A DNA stretch of 64,000 nucleotides from Paguma larvata (lineage: Eukaryota; Chordata; Mammalia; Carnivora; Viverridae), in NCBI GenBank assembly GCA_030068075.1, contig CM057826.1:110897746-110961745 (forward strand). The letters run 5' to 3'. The notes under the pieces were generated by a model that saw only the letters and a list, made by a program, of their open reading frames with translations, searched no databases and was not told the origin of the DNA. Made by a program: the position numbers and the translations under genes. Below are positions 22,561-35,879 of this stretch, one piece after another (position 1 is the first letter of the stretch; each line of letters begins with the position of its first letter).

Positions 22561-24109
22561 ATTACTGTCGTTATTTTTATTATTCATCTTGTAACCCTTT
22601 GAGCTCACTAAAAAGGTCTCCTGGTATATTAACATTTCCCTGATAGAAGGAATTTTGTTTCTTCCAGTCACAATTCAATGCATTATTAAATTATCAGAGA
22701 GGTTTTATGGAAGAGACTCCTCAGCTGTGTACAAGACCACACTAAAATCTCTCTGCTTTTCAATGTAAAAAAATAGGAATTTTAAACCACACTCCCCCAA
22801 ATAGAAATGTGGGTGACAACAACTTTTCTGGATGGAGCAGGGTTTCATGGTCCCGGCAAGGAATAGGGTAATAAATGCAGCTCCTACTGGTTGGTCTTGA
22901 TCCCTGGGTAAACCCAACGACTGTAACCCTCATTAAATGCAGGAACACAACAACTCCAGGCAAACTCCAAGAAGGCATGGTCACAGGTCCAATAGAGTTC
23001 TGTATGGTTTCCTTTATTGGTTTCAGAGTATTTGAAATATGAAGCCATCGGAAAGGAATAGTATATAAAAATATTTTTGTCTCATTGGAGAAGTAAACTT
23101 GTTTGAAATGAAACATTTTTTAAAAACTGAGCCTTCTGAGAAATAGGGACATGACTAATATTGTAACTTTAGTTCCATTTCTCTAATCCAATTTACTCCC
23201 TATAAACCCTAGCTTAATCCAACTAGGTAAAAATAAAATTTATTTGCATAATACAAGGTCTTACCTTTCAAAGCCTTAGCACTGCAAACAATTTCCTTTG
23301 TGTTTTGTTGTTGTTGTTGTTTAAGCCATAGCTAACTTTTAGCTCAAAATATGGAATATATACACAATAACATGATGTTTAAGAAAAAGGAATGACTTAA
23401 ATCTTTTGCCTTTCAACAAATCAATATTCACTGAAAAGGCACAAATAACAAACAAAAAAGGCCGGTTGGAGATCAAGGCAACAGACACCTAGTGTGCTGT
23501 CTGTGCTCTTGCCGTTTTTAGGTGGCAGTCGGTAACCCATCCTCATCGCAGGTGTGGTCATGAATAAGGGGTGTAAAATAAAATCAATACTATTTTAGCT
23601 TTTTATTACTCCCTGCTTCAGGAAGCAAAAGAAATAAGACAAAGTTAGCGATTAGGAGTCGTCAGGGCAAGACTTGTGTAGGACACAGAAAAGTAAACAC
23701 AAAGAGAAAACAACAGAGAAAGTAAGAGAAATATGCATGTGAAAGTTACAAGGGGAAAAAAGTAGAAAGACCCATGCATACTTAAAAAAAAATTTTAAGA
23801 TAAGCACCTGAATATAAAAAGAATGAGAAGCGAAAAGAGAAAGTAAGTTTTATAGGGAATGTGGTTCTGAAGGGCTAGAACCTTATTAGATTTTGACCTA
23901 TTCATGCTGAATTTCAGCTTCTTAAATCTACTTCATTTACCGAAATGAATTATATGTGTTTTTCTTTAAAACTTGTAACACTGTTTTGAAATAAAGACTT
24001 TTTAGAGTTCTGGAGACCTTTACAATCTTCAAAAAAATGGCTTAATAGGAATTAAGTCTCAAACCTTAAAGATGTTGCATCAGGTGAAAGTTCATAAAGA
24101 ATAACAAAG
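22561..24109. other. Intergenic, nothing recognized
   Basis: No gene is supported; includes a short (TTG) repeat at 23308-23322. The reverse frames at 22705-23116 show no known motif. Confidence 0.4.
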
Positions 24110-24300
24110 ATAATAGGAACTAACCTGTATTGAGTAATTCTGTATATCAGACCCTACATTACATGATTTACGTGAGTTCATTCTCCCATCGAATCCTCAC
24201 TGTGAACTCTGAGATCCTCATTTTAGGAAGAGAAAATGGAGATTCTCACTGACTCGGGTTTAGAATTAGCCAAACTACTCAGCTCCTGGCTTCTTTGCAT
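24110..24300 (+). repeat. MIR fragment
   Basis: MIR-like phrases TTGAGTAATTCTGTATATCA, TCGAATCCTCACTGTGAACT and AATTAGCCAAACTACTCAGC. Confidence 0.5.
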
Positions 24301-24397
24301 GTTTAACTGTCCATCCATCTGTCACTACTGCCACCACCTCTGCCTTCTATAACAATTAGCGCCTGTGGCTTTTCCTTCCTTAAAAATTATTACTTCA

Positions 24398-24597
24398 GGG
24401 ACACATGGGTGACTCAGTTGGTTAAGTGTCTGACTTCAGCTCAGGTCATGGGTTTGAGCCCCGCTTCAGGCTCTGTGCTGACACCTCAGAGCCTGGAGCC
24501 TGCTTCGGATTCTGTGTCTTCCTCTCTCTCTGCCCCTCCCCTACTCATGCTCTCTCTTTCTCTCTCAAAAATAAATAAACATTAAAAAAAAATTTTT
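24398..24597 (+). mobile_element. CAN-SINE, first of a tandem pair
   Basis: Forward copy, head GGGACACATGGGTGACTCAG, tail AATAAATAAACATTAAAAAA. The next SINE begins 13 bases later. Confidence 0.9.
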
Positions 24598-24610
24598 AAT
24601 TACTCCTCCA

Positions 24611-24800
24611 GGGGTCACTTGGGTGGTTCAGTCGTTGAGCCTCCAACTTCAGCTCAGATCATGATCTTGTGCTTCATGGGTTCAAGCCCTGCGTTGGTTT
24701 AGGCTGATAGCTCAGAGCCTGGAACCTGCTTCAGATTCTGTTTCCCTCTCTCTCTACCTCTTCCCTCCCCTCTCTCTCTCAAAAACAAATAAACATTTAG
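24611..24800 (+). mobile_element. CAN-SINE, second of a tandem pair
   Basis: Forward copy, head GGGGTCACTTGGGTGGTTCA, same orientation as the previous one. The intervening ATTACTCCTCCA resembles the sequence before the first copy (ATTATTACTTCA). Confidence 0.9.
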
Positions 24801-24829
24801 AAGAAGAATCTCGGGTCACTCAACATTTT

Positions 24830-25430
24830 TGAGGAGATGGGTTTTCTTCTTTCATATTTTGTGACAATTCCTGTTGAACATTGTTGTGTGGAGAAGAAAC
24901 TTTTCCTCAGTCAATTAGACTCAAACACTCGGAGCCTGCAAATGAAACTGACAAGTAACAAGAGAAAAAAAATATTTATTCATGTGCATATGAAAGTTAA
25001 CAAAAGAAGTAGGTAGCTTTCTAAATAGTTGGAGTTTTGCATGCCTAGCTCAATACAGTAAAGAGAGAAAGCAGAAAAGACTTTTATGGAAAGAGCAAAT
25101 AAATAGGTTTCTTCGGGAAAGACAAATGGGTATTTTGGAGAAAAGAGATTCAGAAGTTTGTGATGTCTATGGAGCTATGAGTGGTCTTTCCATCTTCTTC
25201 AGGGTCATTTTTATATTTCTAGTAGTATTGCTCTTCTTCTTCTTCTTCCTGGTAGACCTGACTCAAAGAGGGAATTTATGTCAGCCTTATTTCCCAGCAG
25301 TTGCTGCTTTTAGTCAGATAAGAAAAGCTATGAGAAGGCTTCCTTCTGTTTTTGTTTTTAAGCTCAAATGTCTCCAGCTTAAAATATTTATCATACCAAC
25401 TCTGGAATTCGTAGTGGGTCCCTAAAATCG
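24830..25430 (-). mobile_element. Possible old LTR-like fragment
   Basis: On the reverse strand the sequence resembles remembered ERV LTR patterns (purine-rich AAGAAGAAGAAGAA tract, MER-type phrases), but no ends or duplications could be set. The 99-codon frame at 25126-25425 on the + strand runs through this and a TTC repeat giving poly-Phe; it is not taken as a gene. Confidence 0.25.
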
Positions 25431-25824
25431 AATCACATGTTTAAAAAATTTAATCAAATGTTTTGATCACATGGGGTTGTGATGAAATTTTGAACAGTAG
25501 AAACCTAAAAAGAAATAAGACATCCTTATAGGAAAAATAATGCCTTCATTAATTAGGTCGTTAACTTTTTATTTTCTGCTTGATTGAACATTGTATATTT
25601 ATATTTTTGTGACCTTCAAAAACCAATTTAGGTTTTGTTTTAAATTACATGTGTAATATCCAGCATTGATTCTACAATGCCACAGTTTTACTGTGCTACA
25701 ATAATTAATGGAGTTTCTGTTTTGCTTCCATTAAATTATACTCTCACTAGGTCTCAAATATCAGGGCATCAGAATCTTTCCTTGTCACAACCCAAAGGAG
25801 TCTAAAAAAAAAAAAGACCCAACA

Positions 25825-26330
25825 TCCTTCCACACTACCGTGTTCACTGCAGTATTATTTACAACAACCAAGATATAAAAATAACAGAAATGTCCACTGA
25901 TGGATGAATGGATAAAGAAAATGTGCACACACAGATAAACACACACATACTAGAATATTATGTAGCCACAAAAAATGAAATGTTGCCATTTGTGACAACA
26001 TGGATAGACTTTGAGGGCATTATGCAAAGTGAAACAAGTCACACAGAGAAAGACAAATACTATATTATCTCACTTATAATTGGAATCTAAAAAACAAAAC
26101 AAAACACAAGCTTGTAGATACACAGAACAAAATGATGGTTGTCAGGGGTGGAGGGGAGGAGGCGAGCTGAGTTTGCCAGGAATAATCTGTTCATGAAGCT
26201 ATTTCGTAGGTATTTCCAGGAGCAAAGATCCACTAGAAATTTTTTTGAATAGTTACATGTGGAATAAATGATATTAATCACTGTAATACTATGATTGGGC
26301 AAAAAATGGGACTCTGGTAATGAATGTCCT
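25825..26330 (+). mobile_element. L1 3' fragment
   Basis: The frame 25908-26090 matches the L1 ORF2 C-terminal phrase pattern (LEYYVATKNEM ... FVTTWIDFEGIM), followed by a decayed 3' UTR. 5' truncated and inactive. Confidence 0.8.
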
Positions 26331-26519
26331 TCCAACACTTCTTACTTTCATCAGCCTCAGGTTAATAATGTATGCACTTTTGCCTCTGCTCTCAGGGGAG
26401 GAAAGACAGAAGAGGAAAAAGGCAAGAGGTAGTTAGTACACAAAGAGATTGGAATATTTTGTGGAAGGACCTTTCTTCACCTCCATAACACCTGGTAGTT
26501 GATTAGAAAATGGAACTTA

Positions 26520-26740
26520 GGGGCGCCTGGGTGGCTCAGTCGGTTGGGCGGCCGACTTTGGCTCAGGTCATGATCTCGCGGTCTGTGAGTTCGAGCCCCG
26601 CATCGGGCTCTGTGCTGACGGCTCAGAGCCTGGAGCCTGCTTCCGATTCTGTGTCTCCCTCTCTCTGCCCTTCCCCTGTTCACGCTGTGCCTCTATGTCT
26701 CTCAAAAGTAAATAAATAAAAAATTAAAAAAAAAAAAAAA
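26520..26740 (+). mobile_element. Young CAN-SINE, TTCACGCTGTGCC subfamily
   Basis: Near-consensus forward copy (GGGCGCCTGGGTGGCTCAGT) with the diagnostic tail phrase GTTCACGCTGTGCCTCTATG. Perfect 15-bp duplications AGAAAATGGAACTTA at 26505-26519 and 26741-26755 show a recent insertion. Confidence 0.95.
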
Positions 26741-26755
26741 AGAAAATGGAACTTA

Positions 26756-28311
26756 AAATGGAGCCCATTTATTTGCCTCCTATTATGACATGTAACCTAT
26801 AAAACCGATGCTATCAATATATTAATATATTGTCAAAATGTTCTAGTTTGTCAGGGTCCTCGTTTTTGTTGTTGCTGTTGTTGATAAAGTATATCAGGCA
26901 GACTGTAAAGCTCAGGCACTGTTTTTAACTTGTCTTCCTTCATCTTTCCTCTTCTGGAACTTAGAAAATGGCACCCCCTACTCATATCTCTGCTCCTGTT
27001 ATGCTCTAACTTGCTAAGTAGGTGAAGTTCATTTTTGGTATGGTCGCCGAATAAGCGAGCCACTCTTCCTGACCTCTCAGGGATTAGGCCATTCCTTCCA
27101 TTCTGTCCCTTCTAGGGACTCAGTCGTCCCGTTACTCATCCTCCTATAACCTGGGCTTCACACTGCCTTCTCCTGTAGCAGTATGTTCCTCTTACAGAGA
27201 CACTCTTTCTTCTAATCTCTCCCTCCCGTTATATCACAAGGTCATTTACATTTACTCCTTTAAAAATCAATCTAGGTAAATCCTTTTAGTCCATTTTCCA
27301 GATGAGGGTATTGAACTTCAAGAATTTCAGTGACAGCCTACTGCCGAAGAAAAGCCGGTTGAGAATGCCTGTTTGACTCCCATTATACCATGCTGCTTCC
27401 TCCGTGCCTTAAATATTGGCTCTTAATGTGAATTCTAGTAAAAGAGATCGGTTAATCTCTACATATACCATGCATTTTTGGTAGACAAAGGAAACAGCTC
27501 CCACAAATAAGTAGAAAAATTGTTCATAAATATTTATCCAAGGTGTTGATTCTTTAAAAATAATTTAAAAGCACTATTTTTTTTAATTTTAAAAACAAAG
27601 TTTTTGTCTCCTAGTATTTTTTCAGTTAACAGATAATAAGCATTCCAGGTTTTGCCATTAAAAAGGATGTCCTCAATGCAAAGAAGGTGGGAACCAATGG
27701 CCTTCAGGATAGAACAAGAGCTTTTACTTCCTCATATATCTTCTGGGATACAACCTTTTCTTGGTGCTAATTCAAACTCCAGTTACCCTGACCTTTCTCT
27801 CTCACACGTTAGACTTCTAGTTACTTGGAAATTGCTTTTGTTCTGCTCGTTCACTACACCTCTTCCTTTCCATCACTCCTTTCTTCTTGGATGGATGGAG
27901 GAAGTGGCTCAGTACCCTTCTGTTGAGCTTTGGAGGCCCTGTGTGCACACTGCTTTCTCCAGCATGCCTTATGCTTTCATTATCCATATGTATGAACTGT
28001 ACATCTCATTATATTAAAATTCCCTAAGAGCAGGGGATGTGTCTTATCTATATTTTTGTCTTCAGAAGACTCAATAGATGCTTATTAACCTGGACTTCCT
28101 AAATAACTCTTACTATTATAGTTTCCCCAGAACCACAAATCCAGAAATTAAAATGAAATCTTACTTTTTCAGACTGAAAACAAATTCCAGTTGAATGTAA
28201 AGGTTAGATATATTCTGTTATTCCAGGTATATTGTGGTGATAAGATATGTACAAAAATAAAACTTATTATTTGAAAATCATTTTTATATACTTTCTTGGT
28301 TCCTTCTTAAA
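26756..28311. other. Intergenic, nothing recognized
   Basis: No gene supported. Short (TTG)n near 26863-26882. The 121-codon frame at 27652-28017 shows no motif, and the stretch around 28020-28090 reads like an L2 tail. Confidence 0.4.
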
Positions 28312-28325
28312 ATATGAAGTTATTT

Positions 28326-28504
28326 AAAAATTTTTTTAATGTTTATTTATTTTGAGAGAGAGAGGCAGGGGCAAAGAGAATCCCAAGCAGGCCCCTTGCT
28401 GTCAGCACAGAGCCTGACATGGGCTCCATCTCACAAACCGTGAGATCATAACCTGAGCCAAAATCAGAGCCAGATGCTTAACATACTGAGCCACCAGGTG
28501 CCTC
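28326..28504 (-). mobile_element. CAN-SINE
   Basis: Reverse copy ending GAGCCACCAGGTGCCTC. Duplications ATATGAAGTTATTT at 28312-28325 and 28505-28518 are identical. Confidence 0.92.
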
Positions 28505-28879
28505 ATATGAAGTTATTTTTAGTTGACAGTTACTCAGGGTGGTCAGGTTAAAGATGCCTGTGGCTATAGGGATGAAAATTACACATTGGCTCAACATCAT
28601 GGATTTCACCTGGCATGATCTAGCTAACTCCACTGTTGAGAATCTACTCTAGAAGTTGATGCCGAGTCCCCATATTAGCATTATTCCAAAGGGAACCAGC
28701 CTGTTTCTTGGTGGCAGGTTGGTTTCACTGGACCCCTTCCATAATAGAAGGGGAAGTGATCTGTTCTCATTAGAAGAGATAGTCATTCCAAGACTGGATT
28801 TCTCACTCCTGCGTAGTTTTCCTTTATAGGTATGGTCGTGAATGCTTTACTTGGCATCTTAATATTCCATGTAACATTG

Positions 28880-29335
28880 CTGCTGTAATTGTTTCTTATT
28901 GTGGCTGTAACACATACCACACGCTAAAGGCTTAAAACAACACATCTCTTATCATTCTGGAGGTGTCGACAGGGCTGGTCCCTTCTGTAGGCTTTGAGAA
29001 GAGAATCTGTTACTTTCCTTTTTTCAATATCTATTGGCCTGTCTGCGTTATTTGCCTATGACTTTCCATCTTTGAAGTGTACCCCAATCTCTTCTTCTAT
29101 CATTCTATAACTTCTCGTCTCCTATACCAATATATCCCTCTTATAGGGACACTTGTGGTCACATCACTGGGACCACCCAGAAAATCCTAGATAAGCACCC
29201 TATCTCAAGATCCATAACTTAATCACATGAGTAATAGAGCATATTATATTTTGCCATGTAACATAACACATTAATAAATTCCATGTGGTAGGTACACATC
29301 TTGGGGTACCATTATTCAGACTACTACAGCTATCA
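28880..29335 (+). repeat. Ancient mammalian interspersed repeat, family not assigned
   Basis: Contains the recurring mammalian phrases GCTTAAAACAACACATCTCT, TATAGGGACACTTGTGGTCA and CCATTATTCAGACTACTACA in a familiar order, so a dispersed repeat rather than unique DNA. Confidence 0.45.
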
Positions 29336-29339
29336 GTGA

Positions 29340-31120
29340 ATTTATGCCACAGAAAATAACGTGTGTTACTGGGGCCTCCTGAAATTCATTGATCTTCTGA
29401 TATACTTCATCACCCAGAAACACTCAGTCCTATAGGACATGGGATGACCTCCTGAAGACTTAGTTACAGTACTTCCTATCAGATAACATTCTCCAAAGGT
29501 ATGATGCTCTCCTAGAGAATGTGACATATACTTTGAGCTAACAGTCAACAAAATAGGTTGTTTCAGTCATGACCAGAATAGTCACTTTTGGAAATCAAGG
29601 GATAAAAGTATATCCAATGACCAGCTTAAATAATTTTTATTTGGTTGGGGATCCTCATGTCACTGAGACAACAAGCAAAGCAGGGTCACTGATCTCTGTT
29701 ATTAAGGGACAACAGGGTGCTACTCCGTAATGGGGACAGGGCAGGTTATGTCTGGACCCAAAGGGATTCTCCAGGATGTTTCTCAGTTCTTCTAAGTTCA
29801 GTAACACAGTTCCTGGAAAACTACAGCAACCCAACAAAAGGATGACTAAGAACATCAAGAAGTGAGGTTCGAATTCTCCTACCAGGTAAAGAATCCCAGC
29901 CAGATGTGGTGCTGCTGGTGGTCAAAGGGAACCTGCAACGAGAAGAGTGAATTACACTTATAACCATAGACTCAAGACCTACTGACAACCATTTTTAGAA
30001 ATGATGACTTGTGGCAGTTACATACGATTTTGTTCTTAGATGTAATGTAATATTTGTATATATGAATCCGTTCTTTTTTGTCTTTCTTCCCTACCCTGTT
30101 TTATGTAAGAAGTGAGACGATGGCTAATTTTACAATTTAGAATTTAGATTAGAGGATATCCAGGGTAAGAACATGCCTATTTGTATGCAAAGTAGCTTAT
30201 TGTGTTAGGTAAGAGCACCATATCCTTGTGATTGTTGTCGAGTGAAGTTTAAATAAGGGTGGAAGAGGAATGAATGAAGACTGAGTGAGCAAGAGGTGGA
30301 CCATGGTGATTCCTTGTCTACTGATTGGCGGCTTTATCCCCACTCTTCAGTGCTCTTTTCAGTAAAACTGGCAAAGATGGCAGCCCCCAAACGCTATTTC
30401 CCAGGTTCCCTTGACACTCAGTGAGGCTAAGAGATACAAAAAGAAGGTAAGAGGAAAGCCATTTTATTTTCTGTTATTGATGGTACATCAAGAAATGTCA
30501 GCAGCATCAATAGGCGTGTCATCTTCTGAGTTCCCACTCAGCTCTGAGGGTGGATGCCACCAGAAGCAGCAGCCAGGCCTCCCATAGCATCAGCAGCACC
30601 ATAAGCTCCTGCGTTCCTGCTCAAGTGTGCGGGGCAGTTTCAGCACCTGTAGTAGCACCTCTTTGCGCCTCTGGCAAGAGCAAGCCAGGCTCTAGTCCGG
30701 GTTGAACAGCACCTTCTACTTTGTAGGTAACACTCTTCTCTCCTTTCTTCCTCCAGCCTTTCTAAGAGTATTGTAGCCAATACCCTACACTCAATACCTC
30801 TTTTAAATATTCAGAGTAGTCTCTGGGCATGACATTAACTGATACAGATATGGACCTCCGGTTTATAAAAAAAAGTTTCCAAAGTTGTCTGCTCTTTTTA
30901 GTCACTATTTCCTACCCTAAGCTGGGGTTAGGTTATTGTTTGGGAAATTAGGCCGATTATCTCAGCCAGGGGAACAGTGTGGCATGGCTGAAGAGGATTG
31001 GCTAGTCAAGATCTTGGTCCAGGTTAAGGGTGAAGAATCAGGATCCTATCCAGAGATGAAGCTGTTGTATTGATGAATCCAAGAACAGAACCACCATTCA
31101 CTTCCTTTCTTTCCCCTACT
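29340..31120. other. Intergenic, probable decayed repeats
   Basis: No gene supported. The part at 30440-30760 has a CAGCAGCATCA/AGCAGCACC-rich texture like an old repeat. The reverse frame 29655-29858 begins with a hydrophobic stretch but has no other support. Confidence 0.35.
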
Positions 31121-31136
31121 GAATCAGAATCTTTTT

Positions 31137-31330
31137 TTTTTTTTAAGATAATTTATTTTTGAGAGACAGAGCAGGGAAGGGGCAGAGAGAGAGGGACACA
31201 GAGGATCCAGATGAAGCAGGCTCCTTGCTGTCAGTGCAGAGCCCAATGCAGGGCTTGAACTCACAAACTGTGAGATCATGTCCTGAGCCAAAGTCAGACG
31301 CTTCACCAACTGAGCCACTCAGGCATCCCC
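31137..31330 (-). mobile_element. CAN-SINE
   Basis: Reverse copy ending GAGCCACTCAGGCATCCC, with GAATCAGAATCTTTT before and GAATCAGAGTCTTTT after (one mismatch). Confidence 0.92.
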
Positions 31331-31345
31331 GAATCAGAGTCTTTT

Positions 31346-33574
31346 AAAGGCAAAGGGATAAAACACCCAAGACTATGCTGAGTCTGTGAGCCAGTACAAA
31401 GAGAAGATGCTGTTCTGGGGAAGGAACAAGTATAGAGGAGATACTGTCTTCCCCTCACCCAGAGAGCCTCTACCCATACTGTTTCCCTGACAGCTACTGC
31501 TAGTGGGTAGCCTCTTGTGAGTCCAAAGGCATAAGTGCCCAGACACAGCCTCTCCAGTCTCCTCCATGAGACTGCTGCTTGTCACAGGCATAATCAAGCA
31601 AAATGTCCCGAGCCTGGAGGATTCCTGGATGAGCTACTTCTTCTGTTCAGTAGATAAAATTCTGAACATCTTTGGACAGGAGAAAGGGCCACCGTCCATG
31701 GAACAAGAAAGCACAGCCATCAAATGAGACACGGTCGAGGGACACAGGATTGATGGCCGTTGGCCCCTAGCCTTTGTGTAGACGGCAGTGAGAACAAGGC
31801 TTCTTAGAGGTCAGAGGAGAGAAGCATGGAAGGCACAGGGAAACATACCTAAGGATCAGGGCACATTGTCTGCAAGGAAGTGATGATCACTGTTCTCAAA
31901 GACATGGGCTGAGTTTCTCACTCGTTTCATGCCCCTACAACCAGCATCCTTCCAAACCCTGCCCCAGCGTAACTGATGCCCTACCTCTCTCGTTTCTCCC
32001 TTGCTCTGATCTTGCCTTCACCTGTTTTTACCATGTTTAGCTGAGTTCTCTTGCAAGACACTAGAGCATATCACCTCCACCCATTATGTCTATGAGAACT
32101 AAAAGGGGTATTTTGCCCACTTAACTAGGAAGGAGGCTTATTAATTTTGATTTTGGAAAGCTAGACAGAGGTTTCCTCTCAGACATTCAAATAGTCAATG
32201 GCCAGAGGTTACTTACTTGATATAAAGTACTTATAATCAAACATAAATAAAAAGTACTTTCCATCAAACTGATATCAGTGATGTAAGTTTTAGAAGAGAG
32301 AAAAGGTAAAATTTGGCCTATTTTAAGGATTTTGTGTGAAATACTCTGAGCGTCACTGGGGCAGGCAGAGACCAAGGCTCCCTAACACTCAGGCAGCACT
32401 TGCTTTCTACAGACTGTATTGTCCGACATGAAGTTTCTCTTAGGATGCAGAAAACCCCTATGGGAAGACTCGGTGCTGTTTATGATGCCCAGCATGGCCC
32501 TGATGCCAGCTGATGAGGTCACTTGTAATTTTCCATGCATCCTTTCAGAATGAAGTAGATTTCAGGGATCATTTGATTTTCATTCTCTGAAAAGGAAAAC
32601 AAAGGGTTGGGCAACAGATATAAACATCTGCCTCTATCTTCCTGGATTTTTGATTTCTACTCTTTGACACTCACCAAATCACCACTTGTCTAATTCTCCT
32701 TCGAAATGAAGGAGTCGAGAGGTGCGTATACTTCAGTTTCTCCCTCTGATGCCTGTACATTCCTAAAACCAGTTAAACTTACTTCGAAGTAAGATAATTG
32801 TTTGAAATTAGCTTCAAGTGGGGAAGGTTTGCTAGGATCAGCAGTTCTCCCTGAACTGGGAAAGAACACTTTATGAGTGAGAGGAGGAAAACCACAAATG
32901 TAAGGGGTATTGAGAACAAAACTGGCCAGAAAGTGTAAGGCAAGGGACAAAGCAAAACCAAGTCAAATATTAGGGTAGCATTTCCCAGGACTCAGATCAT
33001 ACCCTTATGATACCATTTTTAGTTGTTTCCCTCCATTCCAACTAGACACTCCAATTTACTTTGCCAAGTCTCAGGTTAACTTAGGTACTCACCTGACCCA
33101 GTTTCTAAATCTTACCTACTTAACCTGCTGTTTTCTCAACATTTATGGCTGGATATATCAAATTGCCCCAGGCAGGCCAAGTTTAAGACATGTCCATCTG
33201 TCTTCAGAACAACTTAATTTAAATGGACACATCCTTATTGCTGCAAACAAGAGGGCTGGGATTTTTTATTGGTATTTCAGGAAAACTGGGATATACTCAC
33301 TTCCCCTAAGAAAGAGCACTCACTGCATTTCTTAACGCCACTGGGCAAAAATGACTCATGAGCTTAGGTTTGCATTTCACCATATGTGACCAAAGGACGT
33401 GTGCTGTGATGTGTGTGTGCTGTGTCTCTCAGTATGTAGTCAATAGAAAATCTTTTTTCCAGATTTTTCTTCTGAAAAATATATTTGATTAAAGTAAGAC
33501 AGAGCTATTTAAGTGGTCTTTTATATTTTAGTATTAATACTAAGCGACAAATGGATCAATTTTCAATATAAAAA
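31346..33574. other. Intergenic, nothing recognized
   Basis: Non-repetitive-looking by eye; no coding exon or known element could be supported. Confidence 0.35.
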
Positions 33575-33585
33575 CTGGTATTTTA

Positions 33586-34018
33586 GGAGCCCTTGGGTGG
33601 CTTAGTCGGTTGAATATCTGTTCTTGATTTTGGCTCAGGTCATTATCTTAGGGTCATGGGATCGAACCCCATATCAGGGTCTGCACTGGGCACAAGACCT
33701 GCTTAGGATTCTCTTTCTCCCAGGGTGCCTGGGTAGTTCAGTCAGTTAAGTGTCTGGCTTCAGCTCAAGTCATGATCTTGCGGTTCTTGGGTTCAAGCGC
33801 TGTGTCAGGCTCTGTGTTGACAGCTCAGAGCCTGGAGCCTGCTTCAGATTCTGTGTCTCCCTGTCTCTCTGCCACTCACACTCTGTCTCTCTCTCTCTCT
33901 CTTTCTCTCAAAAATAATAAACATTAAAAGAATTTTTTTAAAAGATTCTGTCTCCCTCTCTTTCTGCCCTTCACCTCTCTCTCTCTTTCTCTCTCTAAAA
34001 AAGCAAACAAAAAAATGC
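33586..34018 (+). mobile_element. CAN-SINE interrupted by another CAN-SINE
   Basis: The outer copy begins GGAGCCCTTGGGTGGCTTAG, runs to 33721, and resumes at about 33944 with the CT tract and A-rich tail. Its own duplications CTGGTATTTTA lie at 33575-33585 and 34019-34029. Confidence 0.9.
33722..33943 (+). mobile_element. Inner nested CAN-SINE
   Basis: Forward copy, head AGGGTGCCTGGGTAGTTCAG, inserted in the CT tract start of the outer SINE; GATTCTCTTTCTCCC before and GATTCTGTCTCCCTC after are the duplicated target. Confidence 0.9.
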
Positions 34019-34029
34019 CTGGTATTTTA

Positions 34030-35768
34030 AAAAGTCATTAGGTAAATACAAAATTGCCAAGTTTCAGCACTTACACCCAAGGATGATCCTTATATTGAAG
34101 CATATGAGAATTTGTGAAATCAGAAATACTGATTCTCAGGTCTTAAAGGCTATTATAAAAATGAACCTGAAATTCTGACTAAAAGACTTCTTTCTACAGA
34201 TTGGTATAGTGTGTTCTATATGATTTTCTGGATTCTGCAGTAAGCCTGCCCTCATGGTCCACTTATATTTGCCACATTTGCTTACCTTGACTATCTGATT
34301 AGTCTTGTTCTTACTGTCCTTTTCGGGGTGGGGGAGAGGGGGACTTTCCCAAACGCCGATTTCGGAGAACTCTCTCCCATTCCAGGGAACATATTCCTGA
34401 TGCTCTTTACTGTACCATACTTGAGATACTTCGTTTTAGCAAGGACGGGCAGAGCATCACATCAGCGTCCGAACAGTGGGATTTGTCAAAGGGGAGGACG
34501 GAAACGGTAGTCTGGCTTTTTTAAACTCCAAAAGCAGGCTCTATAGGGCCTTTAAATTGTACTTCCTTGAGGAATAATTACATCATAAAATTGGTCAACA
34601 GTGAAAATTGTTACCAGACCAGGTACAGGGCAAAGAAAATCCCACAGCCATCCAGCTCAGCTGAGCCCTCCTGTCATGTGAGAGCCATGGCTGCAGGACC
34701 TCCGGAGTCCAATGGAAGATACAGAGCTTATGTTTCATTTCCCACCTCTTGTAGCTCCTGCTTTACTCATGTGCTCTACACTAAATGTGCATTTCCTTTA
34801 TTCAGTCTCTTACTGGCTGGTTTTATTAGTTTGCAAAAGTCGACAAATTAGAGGAAAGAAATTCTGAAGGAGAGGGACTTTTCATTGATATTTAGGACCC
34901 TGTTTATTCCAGAGACTTCGAAGGCAAAGAAAAGAAATCTCTCCTGATAATACCAAAAACCCAGGCTGATTTTAGTAAGATAGTCACATGCAAAGCTTTC
35001 AAACACCTCCATATTTAATTTTAGTTCAGTCTTTGGGCAGAGAAGGAGACAGTAGATGCCTGTAGGGGCACCTACTGATGAAATATTTTGTGATTTCAGT
35101 GTAGATAGAGTATATCCCTGAGAACAACCAAGAAGTCTAGTAGAAATTCTTGGGGAAATAGGAACTCCACTTGGGGCACAGAGTCAAATCTAGACAGTTC
35201 ACTGGGGATCGAGATGGGAATAATGTTTACACTGCGTCTCAAAGTTTACGAGGACATGAGCTAGAATACTAGGGGCCAAAGAAAAGGAAAGAAAGGGTAA
35301 GTAATATCTTGTCATGTCATGATAGAAATTAAGTGAGTTATAAAAGTCTAGATTCAGAGATGTATTATGAAATGTTAGTTTTCTAAGAGAGAAAGAACAG
35401 AAGGAAATGAAACTTGGACATGTTTTCAGTGTCAGCTTCTCAGGGATTCTCCTTAATGCAGGAAGCCTATTCAGGGAAGCTCTTTGGAGGGAGACGTTTG
35501 ATTCATCTAGGACTGCTGGGAGTCAGAGGCCCAGAGGACTTATAAATCACCTCAGGGGAGAATCCATAACTCCAGCCTCAGGTGCAAGTGAGGTGTCAAG
35601 TGGTTTCATTGTTAAGACTGAGAGGAAAAAACCCACTAACTGCTGCTGATTCTACGGGTTCAGCTTGAACATTGGGTGTGTGTTTGTTTTGTTTTATATC
35701 TTATGTATTTTATGTCAGTTGCCTGACACATAGTAAGCCCTCCCTGAGTTAATGAAGCAATAACTAGC
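34030..35768. other. Intergenic, nothing recognized
   Basis: No supported gene; several short frames (34328, 34567, 35407) lack motifs. Confidence 0.35.
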
Positions 35769-35876
35769 AGGGGGTGTCTGGCTCAGTTGGTAGAGAGTGT
35801 GTCTGTTGATCTAGAGGTTGTGAGTTCAAGCTCTATGGTGGGTGTAGAGGCTTCTTTTAACAAAAGAAAAAGAAAG
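35769..35876 (+). mobile_element. Short old CAN-SINE variant
   Basis: Diverged head GGGGGTGTCTGGCTCAGTTG and old tail GGGTGTAGAGGCTTCTTTTA. Confidence 0.8.
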
Positions 35877-35879
35877 AAC

